This document shows positions 41,617 through 50,297 of a stretch of DNA of 64,000 nucleotides, one piece after another; positions within the stretch are counted from its first letter, which is position 1; each line of letters begins with the position of its first letter. Source of the DNA: Bacteroidota bacterium (GTDB lineage Bacteria; Bacteroidota; Bacteroidia; B-17B0; Aurantibacillaceae). The notes under the pieces were generated by a model, which was given only the letters and a program-made list of their open reading frames with translations, was not told where the DNA came from and did not search any database. The position numbers and the translations under genes are program-made. The stretch is taken from contig JAFDXR010000014.1 in assembly GCA_018267825.1 (NCBI GenBank), positions 18,979-82,978 of the forward strand, given 5' to 3'.

Positions 41617-43623
41617 ATGATTATGATTACAGCTGAATCACCGGTAAAATTTGACCGCCGTAAACAGAAAGATGATACTCTGTTGGCCCTTTATAAAAAC
41701 ATTTTAAAGCCTCGGATGATCGAGGAGAAAATGCTCCTGTTATTACGCCAGGGTAAAATTGCAAAATGGTTCAGTGGCATAGGCCAGGAAGCTATTTCTG
41801 TGGGAGTTGCCACAGCTCTCAATACCGATGAGTATATTCTGCCGATGCACCGTAACCTGGGTGTATTTACAACCCGTGAGATTCCTTTGAACCGCTTATT
41901 TTCACAGTTCCAGGGAAAGCCGGGAGGTTTTACACAAGGCCGTGACCGCTCTTTCCATTTTGGGACACAGGAATATAAAATTGTGGGAATGATTTCTCAC
42001 CTGGGCCCGCAAATGGGTGTGGCTGATGGGATTGCCCTGGCCAACAAACTGAAACAGGAGAAAAAAGTAACTGTTGTTTTCAGTGGTGACGGCGGTGCCA
42101 GTGAAGGCGATTTTCATGAAAGTATTAATACGGCAGCAGTGTGGGATCTTCCGGTTATTTTCGTGATCGAAAACAATGGCTATGGTTTATCAACGCCAAG
42201 CAACGAGCAGTTCCGCTGCAAGTCCTTTGCCGATAAAGCCATTGGGTACGGCATTGAAGGCATTACAGTAGATGGAAACAATGTGCTGAAAGTATATGAA
42301 ACGGTGAAAAACCTGGCCGAATCCATGCGTGAAAACCCGCGCCCTGTATTACTGGAGTGTGTAACGTTCAGGATGCGTGGTCACGAAGAGGCCTCAGGTA
42401 CCAAATATGTACCAAAAGAACTGTTTGAAATCTGGGGTAAAAAAGATCCTGTCAATACATTTGAGAGATTCCTGCTGGATGAAGGTGTATTAACAGAAGA
42501 TATGATCGAAGCCATTCGCGCCCAGAATAAAAAAGATATTGACGCAGGACTTGAAATTGCATTTGCAGAAACCAGTCCGGCCATTGATACGGAAAAAGAA
42601 CTACGCGAATTATTCAAACCGGTGCATATCGAAGATACAAGCGCTTCGGTAGGCGCTAAAACCAGCAAACGCCTGATTGATGCCGTATCTGACGGCTTAC
42701 GCCTGGCGATGCGCAAACATCAGAACCTCGTATTGATGGGGCAGGATATAGCCGATTACGGCGGGGTATTCAAAATTACGGAAGGGTTTGTTGAAGAGTT
42801 CGGAAAGGCCCGCGTGCGGAATACACCTTTGTGTGAATCAGCGATTCTCGGCGCCGGATTTGGATTATCTATCAATGGCCATAAAGCCATGGTGGAAATG
42901 CAGTTTGCTGATTTTGTGAGCGAAGGCATGACACAAATCGTGAACAATCTGGCGAAAAGCCATTACCGCTGGGGACAAAATGCCGATGTGGTAGTACGTA
43001 TGCCAACGGGCGCTGCAGTAGCAGCCGGACCGTTCCACTCGCAAAGTAATGAAGCCTGGTTTTTCCATACACCGGGATTAAAAATAGCATACCCTGCATT
43101 CCCTTCGGATGCAAAAGGCTTACTCCTGAGTGCCTTTGAAGATCCGAACCCGGTGATGTTCTTCGAACATAAAGCCCTTTACAGAAGTATCAGTGAAGAT
43201 GTGCCTGATGAATATTATACCATCCCATTCGGTAAAGCCCGGTTGGTGCGCGAAGGCAGCGACCTCACAATCGTAACATACGGCCTTGGTGTGCATTGGG
43301 CGATGGAAATCCTGGATGAAAATCCTTCCATTTCGGCCGATCTTATTGACCTGAGAACATTGGCTCCGCTGGATGTGGAGGCAATCATAAACTCGGTACA
43401 GAAAACCGGGAAAGCTTTTGTATTGCATGAGGATACGCTTACCGGCGGTATCGGCGGAGAATTAAGCGCCCTGATTACAGAGCATTGTTTCGAATACCTG
43501 GATGCTCCTGTGATGCGCGAGGGAAGCCTGGATACACCTGTACCAATGAATGCCGACCTGGAAATCAACTTCCTGCCGAAAGATCGTTTCCGCAAGAAAT
43601 TACTGGCGCTGCACGCCTATTAA
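41617..43623 (+). CDS. 2-oxoacid dehydrogenase E1 component, fused alpha and beta subunits
   Basis: A 668-residue thiamine-diphosphate enzyme. The alpha half (about 1-320) contains the TPP motif GDGGASEGDFHESINTAAVWDLPVIFVIENNGYG and the phosphorylation-loop-type RMRGHEEASGTKYVP. The beta half (about 340-668) starts LRLAMRKHQNLVLMGQDIADYGGVFKITEGF and includes CESAILGAGFGLSINGHKAMVEMQFADF and the C-terminal transketolase domain (VLHEDTLTGGIGGELSALI). It decarboxylates branched-chain or related 2-oxoacids and passes the acyl group to a lipoyl E2. E2 and E3 genes are not adjacent. The single-chain form is common in Bacteroidota. Confidence 0.94.
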   Translation: MIMITAESPVKFDRRKQKDDTLLALYKNILKPRMIEEKMLLLLRQGKIAKWFSGIGQEAISVGVATALNTDEYILPMHRNLGVFTTREIPLNRLFSQFQGKPGGFTQGRDRSFHFGTQEYKIVGMISHLGPQMGVADGIALANKLKQEKKVTVVFSGDGGASEGDFHESINTAAVWDLPVIFVIENNGYGLSTPSNEQFRCKSFADKAIGYGIEGITVDGNNVLKVYETVKNLAESMRENPRPVLLECVTFRMRGHEEASGTKYVPKELFEIWGKKDPVNTFERFLLDEGVLTEDMIEAIRAQNKKDIDAGLEIAFAETSPAIDTEKELRELFKPVHIEDTSASVGAKTSKRLIDAVSDGLRLAMRKHQNLVLMGQDIADYGGVFKITEGFVEEFGKARVRNTPLCESAILGAGFGLSINGHKAMVEMQFADFVSEGMTQIVNNLAKSHYRWGQNADVVVRMPTGAAVAAGPFHSQSNEAWFFHTPGLKIAYPAFPSDAKGLLLSAFEDPNPVMFFEHKALYRSISEDVPDEYYTIPFGKARLVREGSDLTIVTYGLGVHWAMEILDENPSISADLIDLRTLAPLDVEAIINSVQKTGKAFVLHEDTLTGGIGGELSALITEHCFEYLDAPVMREGSLDTPVPMNADLEINFLPKDRFRKKLLALHAY

Positions 43624-43657
43624 TTAAAAGGTATTGACGATCTGTAACCCGGAAAGT

Positions 43658-45112
43658 CTATTCAAGTGGTTTTATTTCCAGTACGAGTACGTCGGTAAGT
43701 GGCAGAGGTGTTGTGTTTTTCGGTGTACGTCCTTTCACAGCGTGTTGTGCCGGCATGCCTGTATAATGCATACGCTCGCGGTAAATACCCTGTTTGGAAA
43801 TATAGAGTATAACAGATTCGGCGCGTTGTTCGCACAGGAATTTATTCTTATTGATATTCCCGCCGTGATCGCCGTATCCGCTGATGTTCAGCTGCACTTT
43901 GGGATTATTGGCCAGAATCAAAGCCAGCTCATCCAGGCTTTCGGTACAGGTGTCGGGTATGGTTGTTTCGTTGGTGGCAAAATGCACCGTTGTTTTTTCA
44001 TATAATTCTGTGTGGGCAGGTTCATTGAGGTTATCCGTTCGCACAATCACTTTTTGATATTTCATGATGCTGTCAAAAGGAAACGTAGCGCTCAGATCCT
44101 TATAGTTTTTAAATCCTTTTTGTGTGGAGTCTTTAACAGAGCTGAAGGAGTGCGCTTCGAGAAATACACCTGAGTCAAACGACTGATCATCCACATCGCC
44201 GATACAGATTTTGATATGGTATTTTGCGTAAGGCACCACATAAAACTGTGCTTTCATTTTTTTAGTGAAACCATCATACTGAAAGATTTTGAGAATGTTT
44301 TCATTCAGGTATTTTTTACCGGTGGCTTTGTAATACAGCGCCGTATCCTGTGCTTTTCCCGCCATGCTTGAGCTATCGGTCACCTGAACGTTCTGACGCC
44401 CTCCCAGTGTAGGTTTGATGTTTGTTTTAGCGGCACCGGATTTTGCATGTTCAGTTTCCTTACCCATGTTTTTGGATTTGAACAGGTAGGTATTTACAAA
44501 TGGATCATTGTCGATATATAACTGTTTATTGAGCTTCTGGTTGATATTATTGATGGCTACAAATTTTTTATCATTGGGCAGAAGTGCTTCATTTTTTTGG
44601 TTCATAGGACCTCCTGTAACAAAGAAACCAAATACATCATTAAATGGCGAGCCCACATATTCTTTGTATTCTTCGGAACCAAAGGCATATTCAAAGGTCA
44701 CTTTGTTGTTGAGAGGTATAAAATCAAATTCAATATAAGTGATGTCATAAACTTTTGAACCCATAGCGAGTTTCACCAGCGATTTATCACTTTTATATTT
44801 CTTCGGACCTGGGTATAATACGCTGCTGATACCCGGCGAACTGTTTGGTCCGATAGCATTGGTAGCGAAGCCTGTGGATAGAATCAGGCCACTTGCCATG
44901 CCTGTTTTGTTTTCAGGACACTGATAAGAACCTATACTTTTTTTGTTTGAGCTGCTTGTAATGTTTCCGATCCTGATGCCATCTCCGGCAAATACCTGGT
45001 TAATAAGGTGGTCAGCACTTTGGGAGGTGTCAATTTTAAGTTGTGCCGGGGTTCGCACAAAGCAAAACATCAGAATGGAAAAAATGCATAATTGTTTCAT
45101 GACATTCCCCAT
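43658..45112 (-). CDS. Choice-of-anchor-L domain plus OmpA domain outer-membrane protein
   Basis: A 484-residue exported protein with signal peptide about 1-24 (MKQLCIFSILMFCFVRTPAQ). The N-terminal half is a choice-of-anchor-L domain: LINQVFAGDGIRIGNITSS, SGLILSTGF, and FDFIPLNNKVTFEYAFGSEEYKEYVGSPFNDVFGFFV are its hallmarks. The C-terminal about 110 residues are OmpA-like, with VHFATNETTIPDTCTESLDELA and ISGYGDHGGNINKNKFLCEQRAESV, expected to bind peptidoglycan. ATG 45100, 12 nt inside, would also give a complete signal peptide. It is convergent with the E1 gene. Probably a surface protein held to the wall. Confidence 0.85.
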   Translation of the reverse strand: MGNVMKQLCIFSILMFCFVRTPAQLKIDTSQSADHLINQVFAGDGIRIGNITSSSNKKSIGSYQCPENKTGMASGLILSTGFATNAIGPNSSPGISSVLYPGPKKYKSDKSLVKLAMGSKVYDITYIEFDFIPLNNKVTFEYAFGSEEYKEYVGSPFNDVFGFFVTGGPMNQKNEALLPNDKKFVAINNINQKLNKQLYIDNDPFVNTYLFKSKNMGKETEHAKSGAAKTNIKPTLGGRQNVQVTDSSSMAGKAQDTALYYKATGKKYLNENILKIFQYDGFTKKMKAQFYVVPYAKYHIKICIGDVDDQSFDSGVFLEAHSFSSVKDSTQKGFKNYKDLSATFPFDSIMKYQKVIVRTDNLNEPAHTELYEKTTVHFATNETTIPDTCTESLDELALILANNPKVQLNISGYGDHGGNINKNKFLCEQRAESVILYISKQGIYRERMHYTGMPAQHAVKGRTPKNTTPLPLTDVLVLEIKPLE

Positions 45113-45168
45113 TTTGATTACAAAGTTAAGCTTTGTTCAAGGGTCTTAATATCACGGTAATACGTGAA

Positions 45169-46221
45169 TCAGTTGTTGTACCTTTTCAGGGTAAATGTGA
45201 AAAGTGTACCGTCACCCGGCTTGCTGCTCACATCAATGGTTTCGCCGTGGGCTTCCACAATGTGTTTTACAATGGCCAGTCCGAGGCCTGTACCGCCCTG
45301 TTCGCGGCTGCGCCCTTTATCCACGCGATAAAAACGTTCGAACAGGCGAGGCAGATGCACAGGATCAATTCCAATACCATTGTCTTTTATTTCGACAATA
45401 ACCTGTTCGTCGTAAAGGCTGAATGTGATTTCTGTTTTACCGTTTTCACGGCCATATTTTATACTGTTTGTGAGCAGGTTCACGAATACCTGTCGGATCC
45501 TGAACTTATCGGCCAGCACCATAATGGGCTTATCGTATTTTTTAGCAAAGAGCAGTTTAATGTTTTTCTTGGAGGCCTGTAATTCGAGTTGTTCGTATAT
45601 ATCACGGCATTGCTGGGCAATATCGTAAGGCTCCACATCCAGTTCCAGTGTGCCGCTTTCGAGTTGGGTGATGGTTTCGAGGTCATCAATAATGTTGATC
45701 ATACGATCCACGCTCCGGTCGGCCCGTTTCAGGTATTCTACATTGATGGTAGGATCGTCTATGCCACCGTCGATCAGCGTGGAAATATAGCCCTGGATAT
45801 TGAAAATAGGTGTTTTCAACTCATGCGATACATTTCCGAGGTATTCTTTGCGGTAGCTGTCGAGATTACGGTAACGTTCTGTTTCTTTCTGGCGCTCAGA
45901 GGCCAGTTTTCGGATTTCATCCTCCAGCCTCGTAATCGGATCCACTTCTTCCAGTTGAAATTCCGTATTCGGGATTTCTTTGGGTTGCTGTGATTTTACA
46001 AGATTATAGAGTGCATCGATCTTGAAAAAAATCAGATTGTTGTAAATGAAATAGAAAACAAAAAAGCAGGCCAGAAAGCTTACGAAAAAGGAGATCATGA
46101 TCAGGGAAAGATTGATCTCGTTATAGAATTTGTAAGAAATGATACTTAATACAACTGTTTGAACAACAGCTGCAATAATGCTTAATAAGAGAACGAGTGT
46201 TGGTATTTTTAAATTCTTCAC
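45169..46221 (-). CDS. PhoR-like sensor histidine kinase
   Basis: A 350-residue membrane kinase. Two TM helices (about 8-29 and 38-60) are separated by only a few residues, so there is almost no periplasmic sensor. An acidic linker follows, then the dimerisation/H-box YLGNVSHELKTPIFNIQGYI (His about 133), N-box VFVNLLTNSIKYG, DNGIGID and GTGLGLAIVKHIVEAHG. The frame opens with TTG at 46257, but GTG at 46221 gives MKNLKIPTLVLLLSII, a far more natural start. It lies 84 nt after the response regulator. The near-absence of an external domain fits PhoR kinases that sense through the phosphate transporter. The phosphate role is inferred. Confidence 0.9.
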   Translation of the reverse strand: MKNLKIPTLVLLLSIIAAVVQTVVLSIISYKFYNEINLSLIMISFFVSFLACFFVFYFIYNNLIFFKIDALYNLVKSQQPKEIPNTEFQLEEVDPITRLEDEIRKLASERQKETERYRNLDSYRKEYLGNVSHELKTPIFNIQGYISTLIDGGIDDPTINVEYLKRADRSVDRMINIIDDLETITQLESGTLELDVEPYDIAQQCRDIYEQLELQASKKNIKLLFAKKYDKPIMVLADKFRIRQVFVNLLTNSIKYGRENGKTEITFSLYDEQVIVEIKDNGIGIDPVHLPRLFERFYRVDKGRSREQGGTGLGLAIVKHIVEAHGETIDVSSKPGDGTLFTFTLKRYNN

Positions 46222-46305
46222 CGGAAAAGCAGGTAGCGTATTGATACGAATATACAAAAAGACACGGCTTGCATCCGGTTTTAACAGGCTTGTTGAAAAA
46301 ATATA

Positions 46306-46998
46306 CTAGAATTCGAATTTATAGCCGATTCCTTTTACAGTGCGGATATAGTCGTCGCCCAGTTTTTCGCGGAGTTTACGAATGTGTACATCAATGGTAC
46401 GATCGCCAACCACCACTTCATCGCCCCATACCTGTTCGAGGATATATTCGCGGGTAAATACCTTACCGGGTTTGCTGGCCAGCAGTGATAAGAGTTTGAA
46501 TTCTTTTTTCGGAAGTGCAATTTCAGCACCTTCTTTATAGACAAGAAATTTTTCGCGGTCAATTTTAATACCACCCAGATCAACATTGGCGCCTGTGTTA
46601 TTGTCGGGCGCATAGCGTCTTAAGAGTGCTTTGATGCGGCTGCTTAATACGCGTGGTTTGATTGGTTTGGTAATGTAATCGTCGGCACCAACTTCAAAAC
46701 CGGCAATCTGGGAGTAATCTTCATTACGTGCGGTCAGAAAAGCAACCATCACATCTTTCAGGTTATCAATTTCACGGATTTCGCGACAGGTTTCGATACC
46801 ATCCATTTCAGGCATCATCACATCGAGAATAATCAGTTGGGGGATTTCTTTTTTAGCAATATTAATGGCATCCCGGCCGTTTAATGCCGTAAACACCTGG
46901 AAGCCTTCTTTTTTAAGATTATAACTTACAAAATCAAGAATGTCTTGTTCATCGTCAACCAGCAGTATTTTGTAATTTGAATTGTTGTCGTTACTCAT
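46306..46998 (-). CDS. OmpR/PhoB-family response regulator
   Basis: A 230-residue two-component regulator with intact chemistry: acidic pair D15-D16, phospho-acceptor D59 (IILDVMMPEMDG), T89 and K111 (DDYITKPIKP). The C-terminal winged helix is VYKEGAEIALPKKEFKLLSLLASKPGKVFTREYILEQVWGDEVVVGDRTIDVHIRKLREKLGDDYIRTVKGIGYKFE. It is the partner of the kinase encoded just downstream. It diverges from a TonB-dependent receptor whose promoter region holds 11-bp-spaced repeats, the kind of site PhoB-type proteins bind head-to-tail. Confidence 0.95.
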   Translation of the reverse strand: MSNDNNSNYKILLVDDEQDILDFVSYNLKKEGFQVFTALNGRDAINIAKKEIPQLIILDVMMPEMDGIETCREIREIDNLKDVMVAFLTARNEDYSQIAGFEVGADDYITKPIKPRVLSSRIKALLRRYAPDNNTGANVDLGGIKIDREKFLVYKEGAEIALPKKEFKLLSLLASKPGKVFTREYILEQVWGDEVVVGDRTIDVHIRKLREKLGDDYIRTVKGIGYKFEF

Positions 46999-47048
46999 AT
47001 GGTCTTTTTAGTTCTGCTACAAATTTAGGGAGCTTCCTTTGGATATCG

Positions 47049-47070
47049 GTTAACTAAACGTTAAGAATTC
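47049..47070. promoter_or_regulatory. Two 11-bp direct repeats upstream of the response-regulator gene
   Basis: GTTAACTAAAC and GTTAAGAATTC stand in tandem (TAA at 47051 and 47062). The site lies about 50 bp before the phoB-like start and 105 bp before the TonB-receptor start. It is out of phase with the repeats at 47100-47143, so it may serve the regulator's own promoter. Confidence 0.45.
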
Positions 47071-47099
47071 TTTTAGTCTAATCTAATTTACAAAATCTA

Positions 47100-47156
47100 T
47101 TTAATATTTAGGTAACATTGACTTGATGTTTTCTTGATTTCGCCTTCTTTTTTTTG
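47100..47156 (+). promoter_or_regulatory. Four weak 11-bp repeats and core promoter before the TonB receptor gene
   Basis: TTTAATATTTA, GGTAACATTGA, CTTGATGTTTT and CTTGATTTCGC (47100-47143) keep T(A/G)A at an exact 11-bp period (47102, 47113, 47124, 47135). TTTGCAG begins at 47153, 9 nt after the last unit. The geometry is identical to the stronger site at 50198-50254. Confidence 0.5.
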
Positions 47157-47175
47157 CAGTCAAATTTGAAAGCAC

Positions 47176-50079
47176 ATGAACAAGGCACTAAAACTCATTA
47201 CATTCTTCTTTAGCTTAACATTTTTTTTACATGCTCAGACCGGTAAAATTACCGGTACGATCGTGGATGGCAAGACCGGTGAAACGCTTCCGGGCGCCAC
47301 TATTATGATTGAAGGAACCACAAAAGGAGCGAGCGCTGATTTTGACGGGAATTTCTCAATAAACTCTGTAAATCCCGGAACCTATAATCTTATTGTAAGC
47401 TATATTACCTATGATAACAAAAAACTTTCAGGTGTTGTAGTCAAAGCCAATGATGTTACCAATCTGAACGTAACCCTGGAACAATCGAGTTCTCAAACCC
47501 TTGGTGAAGTGGTTGTGCAGGTTGAAATGAATAAAGAGAATACCAATACATTATTAATCATGCAGAAGAATAACGTGAGTGTGAGTGACGGTGTATCTTC
47601 CGAGACTATCAAACGTACGCCTGACCGGAATACCAGTGATGTATTGAAGCGTGTGAGCGGCGCAAGTATCCAGGATAATAAATTTGCAATTATTCGTGGT
47701 TTGAGTGATCGTTATAATGCAGCATATATCAATGGCGCTCCATTACCAAGCTCAGAAAGTGATCGTAAAGCATTTTCATTCGATATTTTCCCGTCGAACA
47801 TGCTCGATAACCTCGTTATCATTAAAACCGCTACACCCGATATGCCGGGCGAGTTTGCAGGTGGGATTATTCAGATAAACACAAAAAGCATTCCCGATAA
47901 AAATTTCAATTCGTTTACCGTTGGTGGTGGTTATAATACCATTACCACGGGTAAAGAACAATACTCCTACAAAGGTGGTAAATACGATTGGTTGGGCATG
48001 GATGATGGTACGCGTGCGCTGCCAAAAGAAATTCCGTCGCAGAAAGACTATTCACCGCTCATAAGCGATCAGGCTAAATATGCTACATACATGAAAAATG
48101 ACTGGGTATTGAACAAAAAGAGTTTTTCACCTAATCTGAACCTGCAATATACTATGGGACATACTTTCAAACTGAAAGACCGTGATTTTTTTGGTGTAAT
48201 TGTTTCCCTGACATATAACCGCAACAATAACTATTTTGAAACGCAACGTAATTCATTTGTAAGCAGTACCGACCTTTCGGTGCCTTCACAACAGGAAAAC
48301 TCATTTCTCGATAAAACCTATTCAAGCCAGGTATTGGCAGGAGCTCTGGCGAATTTAAGCTGCAAAATCAATGACAATAATACGATTTCATTTAAAAACC
48401 TGTACAGCATCAACTCCGACGACCGTGTGATCCGCCGGACAGGAACCAGGGAAGTACTTGAATCGAATCCAACTTACGAACAATCAGATGTGCAATGGTT
48501 CACCGGAAATAAAATTTATACAGGTCAGCTGATAGGTGAGCACTTTATTCCTAAAGCAAAGATCAAGGCCAGTTGGGTTGGCTCATACAGCAAGGTACAG
48601 CGCGATATTCCGGACCTGCGCAGAACATCATATTCTTTTAAGAAAAATTTTGATGATCCGGCTAACCCCAATCCTTATGATACAACTCATGTGGCTAATA
48701 TTGCTTATAATACGGTTGGTCCGAGCTATGGCGGAGGGCGGTTCTATTCCAACCTTAATGAATATATCTACAGCTTCAAAGGGGATTTATCTTACTCTTT
48801 TAAAGTCAAAGAAAATTTCAAAAATGAAATTAAAATTGGTGGGTATATGCAATCGCGTAACCGTACATTTTATGCCCGTCAGTTAGGATACATTAAATAT
48901 GGCCCTGTTGGAAGTTCTGTTTCATTTAACCAGAATCTGTTGACTCTACCTGCGGATCAGATTTTTGCTACACAAAACCTCGGATTAATTGAAGCTCCGT
49001 CTGCTTCTAACGGTGGACAAGGTGTTGGAGGTTTTGCATTAAAGGACGCCACTAAGCCAACGGATTCCTACATTGCTACATCGAGTCTGCAAGCAGCATA
49101 TCTGATGTTGGATAACCGTTACAAGGATAAATTACGACTGATCTGGGGAGCGCGTGTCGAGAATTTCAAACAAACCCTGAATGCTCCGGTTGATGCCAAA
49201 ACACCGAATTTGGTTGATACAACCGTATTGGACATCCTTCCTTCTGCAAACCTGATATGGTCGGTCACAGAAAAACAAAATATCCGTTTATGTTACTCAC
49301 AAACAGTGAATCGTCCTGAATTCAGGGAGCTTGCTCCTTTTGCCTTTTATGAGTTCAATACGCAGTTTGTATATTCCGGAAATCCGAATCTGAAACGTGC
49401 TAAAGTTCAGAACTATGATCTGCGTTATGAGATTTATCCGGGCCGGGGGCAGTTATTTTCTGTTACCGGATTTTACAAGAGTTTTGAAAACCCTATTGAG
49501 CAGGTCTCCCGTGCTGATGTGCAGGGTGAAGTTTCTTTCTCGAATGTACCTAAAGCCAAAAACTATGGTGCAGAGTTGGAGTTTCGTGTTGTGATTGGCG
49601 CCCTGTTTAAAGCCGACTCTTCCAAATTCCTGAATAACCTGACCGTGTATTCCAATTTTGCATACATTAAATCAGAAGTGGATGTATCTACCGTAACTAC
49701 AGGTGCCAAAACACGAGCACTGCAGGGACAATCGCCATATATTTTCAATGCCGGAATCCTGTATTCTGATATGGAACACGGTTTTTCAGTATCTGCCGCG
49801 GTAAACAGGGTAGGTCAGCGTATTGCGATTGTAGGTAACGTCAATGAGCCGGATATCTGGGAAAACGGTCGCACCGTTCTGGATATCCAGCTTGGAAAAT
49901 CTTTCCTGAAAAACAATGCTCTCGATATAAAACTAAACCTGCGCGATGCCTTGGCTCAAAAACAATATTTCTTCCAGGATAGAAACAATAATAATAAACT
50001 GGATAAAAAAACGGATGACCTGATATGGATTACCAAATTCGGACCAACCATTTCGTTGAATATCACATACAAGTTTTAA
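47176..50079 (+). CDS. TonB-dependent outer-membrane receptor with carboxypeptidase-regulatory domain
   Basis: A 967-residue outer-membrane transporter. Signal peptide about 1-20 (SLTFFLHAQ). A carboxypeptidase-regulatory-like domain (about 22-110) has GTIVDGKTGETLPGATIMIEGTTKGASADFDGNFSI. The plug runs about 125-240, with SSETIKRTPDRNTSDVLKRVSGASIQDNKFAIIRGLSDRYNAAYING and ATPDMPGEFAGGIIQI, and a beta-barrel to the terminal ISLNITYKF follows. There is no SusD partner, so it is not a canonical SusC. It imports an unknown ligand. Position beside PhoRB-like genes and the 11-bp repeats suggests a phosphorus-containing ligand, an inference only. A terminator follows at 50099-50127. Confidence 0.93.
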   Translation: MNKALKLITFFFSLTFFLHAQTGKITGTIVDGKTGETLPGATIMIEGTTKGASADFDGNFSINSVNPGTYNLIVSYITYDNKKLSGVVVKANDVTNLNVTLEQSSSQTLGEVVVQVEMNKENTNTLLIMQKNNVSVSDGVSSETIKRTPDRNTSDVLKRVSGASIQDNKFAIIRGLSDRYNAAYINGAPLPSSESDRKAFSFDIFPSNMLDNLVIIKTATPDMPGEFAGGIIQINTKSIPDKNFNSFTVGGGYNTITTGKEQYSYKGGKYDWLGMDDGTRALPKEIPSQKDYSPLISDQAKYATYMKNDWVLNKKSFSPNLNLQYTMGHTFKLKDRDFFGVIVSLTYNRNNNYFETQRNSFVSSTDLSVPSQQENSFLDKTYSSQVLAGALANLSCKINDNNTISFKNLYSINSDDRVIRRTGTREVLESNPTYEQSDVQWFTGNKIYTGQLIGEHFIPKAKIKASWVGSYSKVQRDIPDLRRTSYSFKKNFDDPANPNPYDTTHVANIAYNTVGPSYGGGRFYSNLNEYIYSFKGDLSYSFKVKENFKNEIKIGGYMQSRNRTFYARQLGYIKYGPVGSSVSFNQNLLTLPADQIFATQNLGLIEAPSASNGGQGVGGFALKDATKPTDSYIATSSLQAAYLMLDNRYKDKLRLIWGARVENFKQTLNAPVDAKTPNLVDTTVLDILPSANLIWSVTEKQNIRLCYSQTVNRPEFRELAPFAFYEFNTQFVYSGNPNLKRAKVQNYDLRYEIYPGRGQLFSVTGFYKSFENPIEQVSRADVQGEVSFSNVPKAKNYGAELEFRVVIGALFKADSSKFLNNLTVYSNFAYIKSEVDVSTVTTGAKTRALQGQSPYIFNAGILYSDMEHGFSVSAAVNRVGQRIAIVGNVNEPDIWENGRTVLDIQLGKSFLKNNALDIKLNLRDALAQKQYFFQDRNNNNKLDKKTDDLIWITKFGPTISLNITYKF

Positions 50080-50098
50080 AATCAACCAAATATAAAGG

Positions 50099-50127
50099 AA
50101 AAGCGAAACACCTGTTTCGCTTTTTTT
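50099..50127 (+). terminator. Intrinsic terminator of the TonB receptor gene
   Basis: Stem AAAAGCGAAAC / GTTTCGCTTTT with a 4-nt loop and a run of seven T, 20 nt after the stop. Confidence 0.88.
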
Positions 50128-50186
50128 ATGCGGAAAACCCTCATATTACCGAATGGTTAAGTTAAAAAGTAAATTGTTTACACTCT

Positions 50187-50254
50187 GTTAAACTAAGGGT
50201 AAGTAAAAGGTAAACTCCGTTTAAGGTGAGGGTAAAGTCATCGGTTTTACTTTG
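50187..50254 (+). promoter_or_regulatory. Five tandem 11-bp repeats (Pho-box-like) and core promoter
   Basis: Units GTTAAACTAAG, GGTAAGTAAAA, GGTAAACTCCG, TTTAAGGTGAG and GGTAAAGTCAT run head to tail from 50187 to 50241. TAA falls at 50189, 50200, 50211, 50222 and 50233, exactly 11 bp apart. TTACTTTG, a 7-of-8 match to the -7 box, follows at 50247-50254, so the repeats occupy the -33 region. This is the layout of activator sites for PhoB/OmpR-type regulators. Confidence 0.7.
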
Positions 50255-50297
50255 CAGCGTAATTAAGTAAGAAACTTATTTAACCCAAATAATAAAA

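Noticed and set aside
41617..43623. Two separate E1 alpha and beta genes with a missed stop between them
   Set aside because: The frame is continuous, the linker between halves is natural, and single-chain E1 proteins of this size are common in Bacteroidota.
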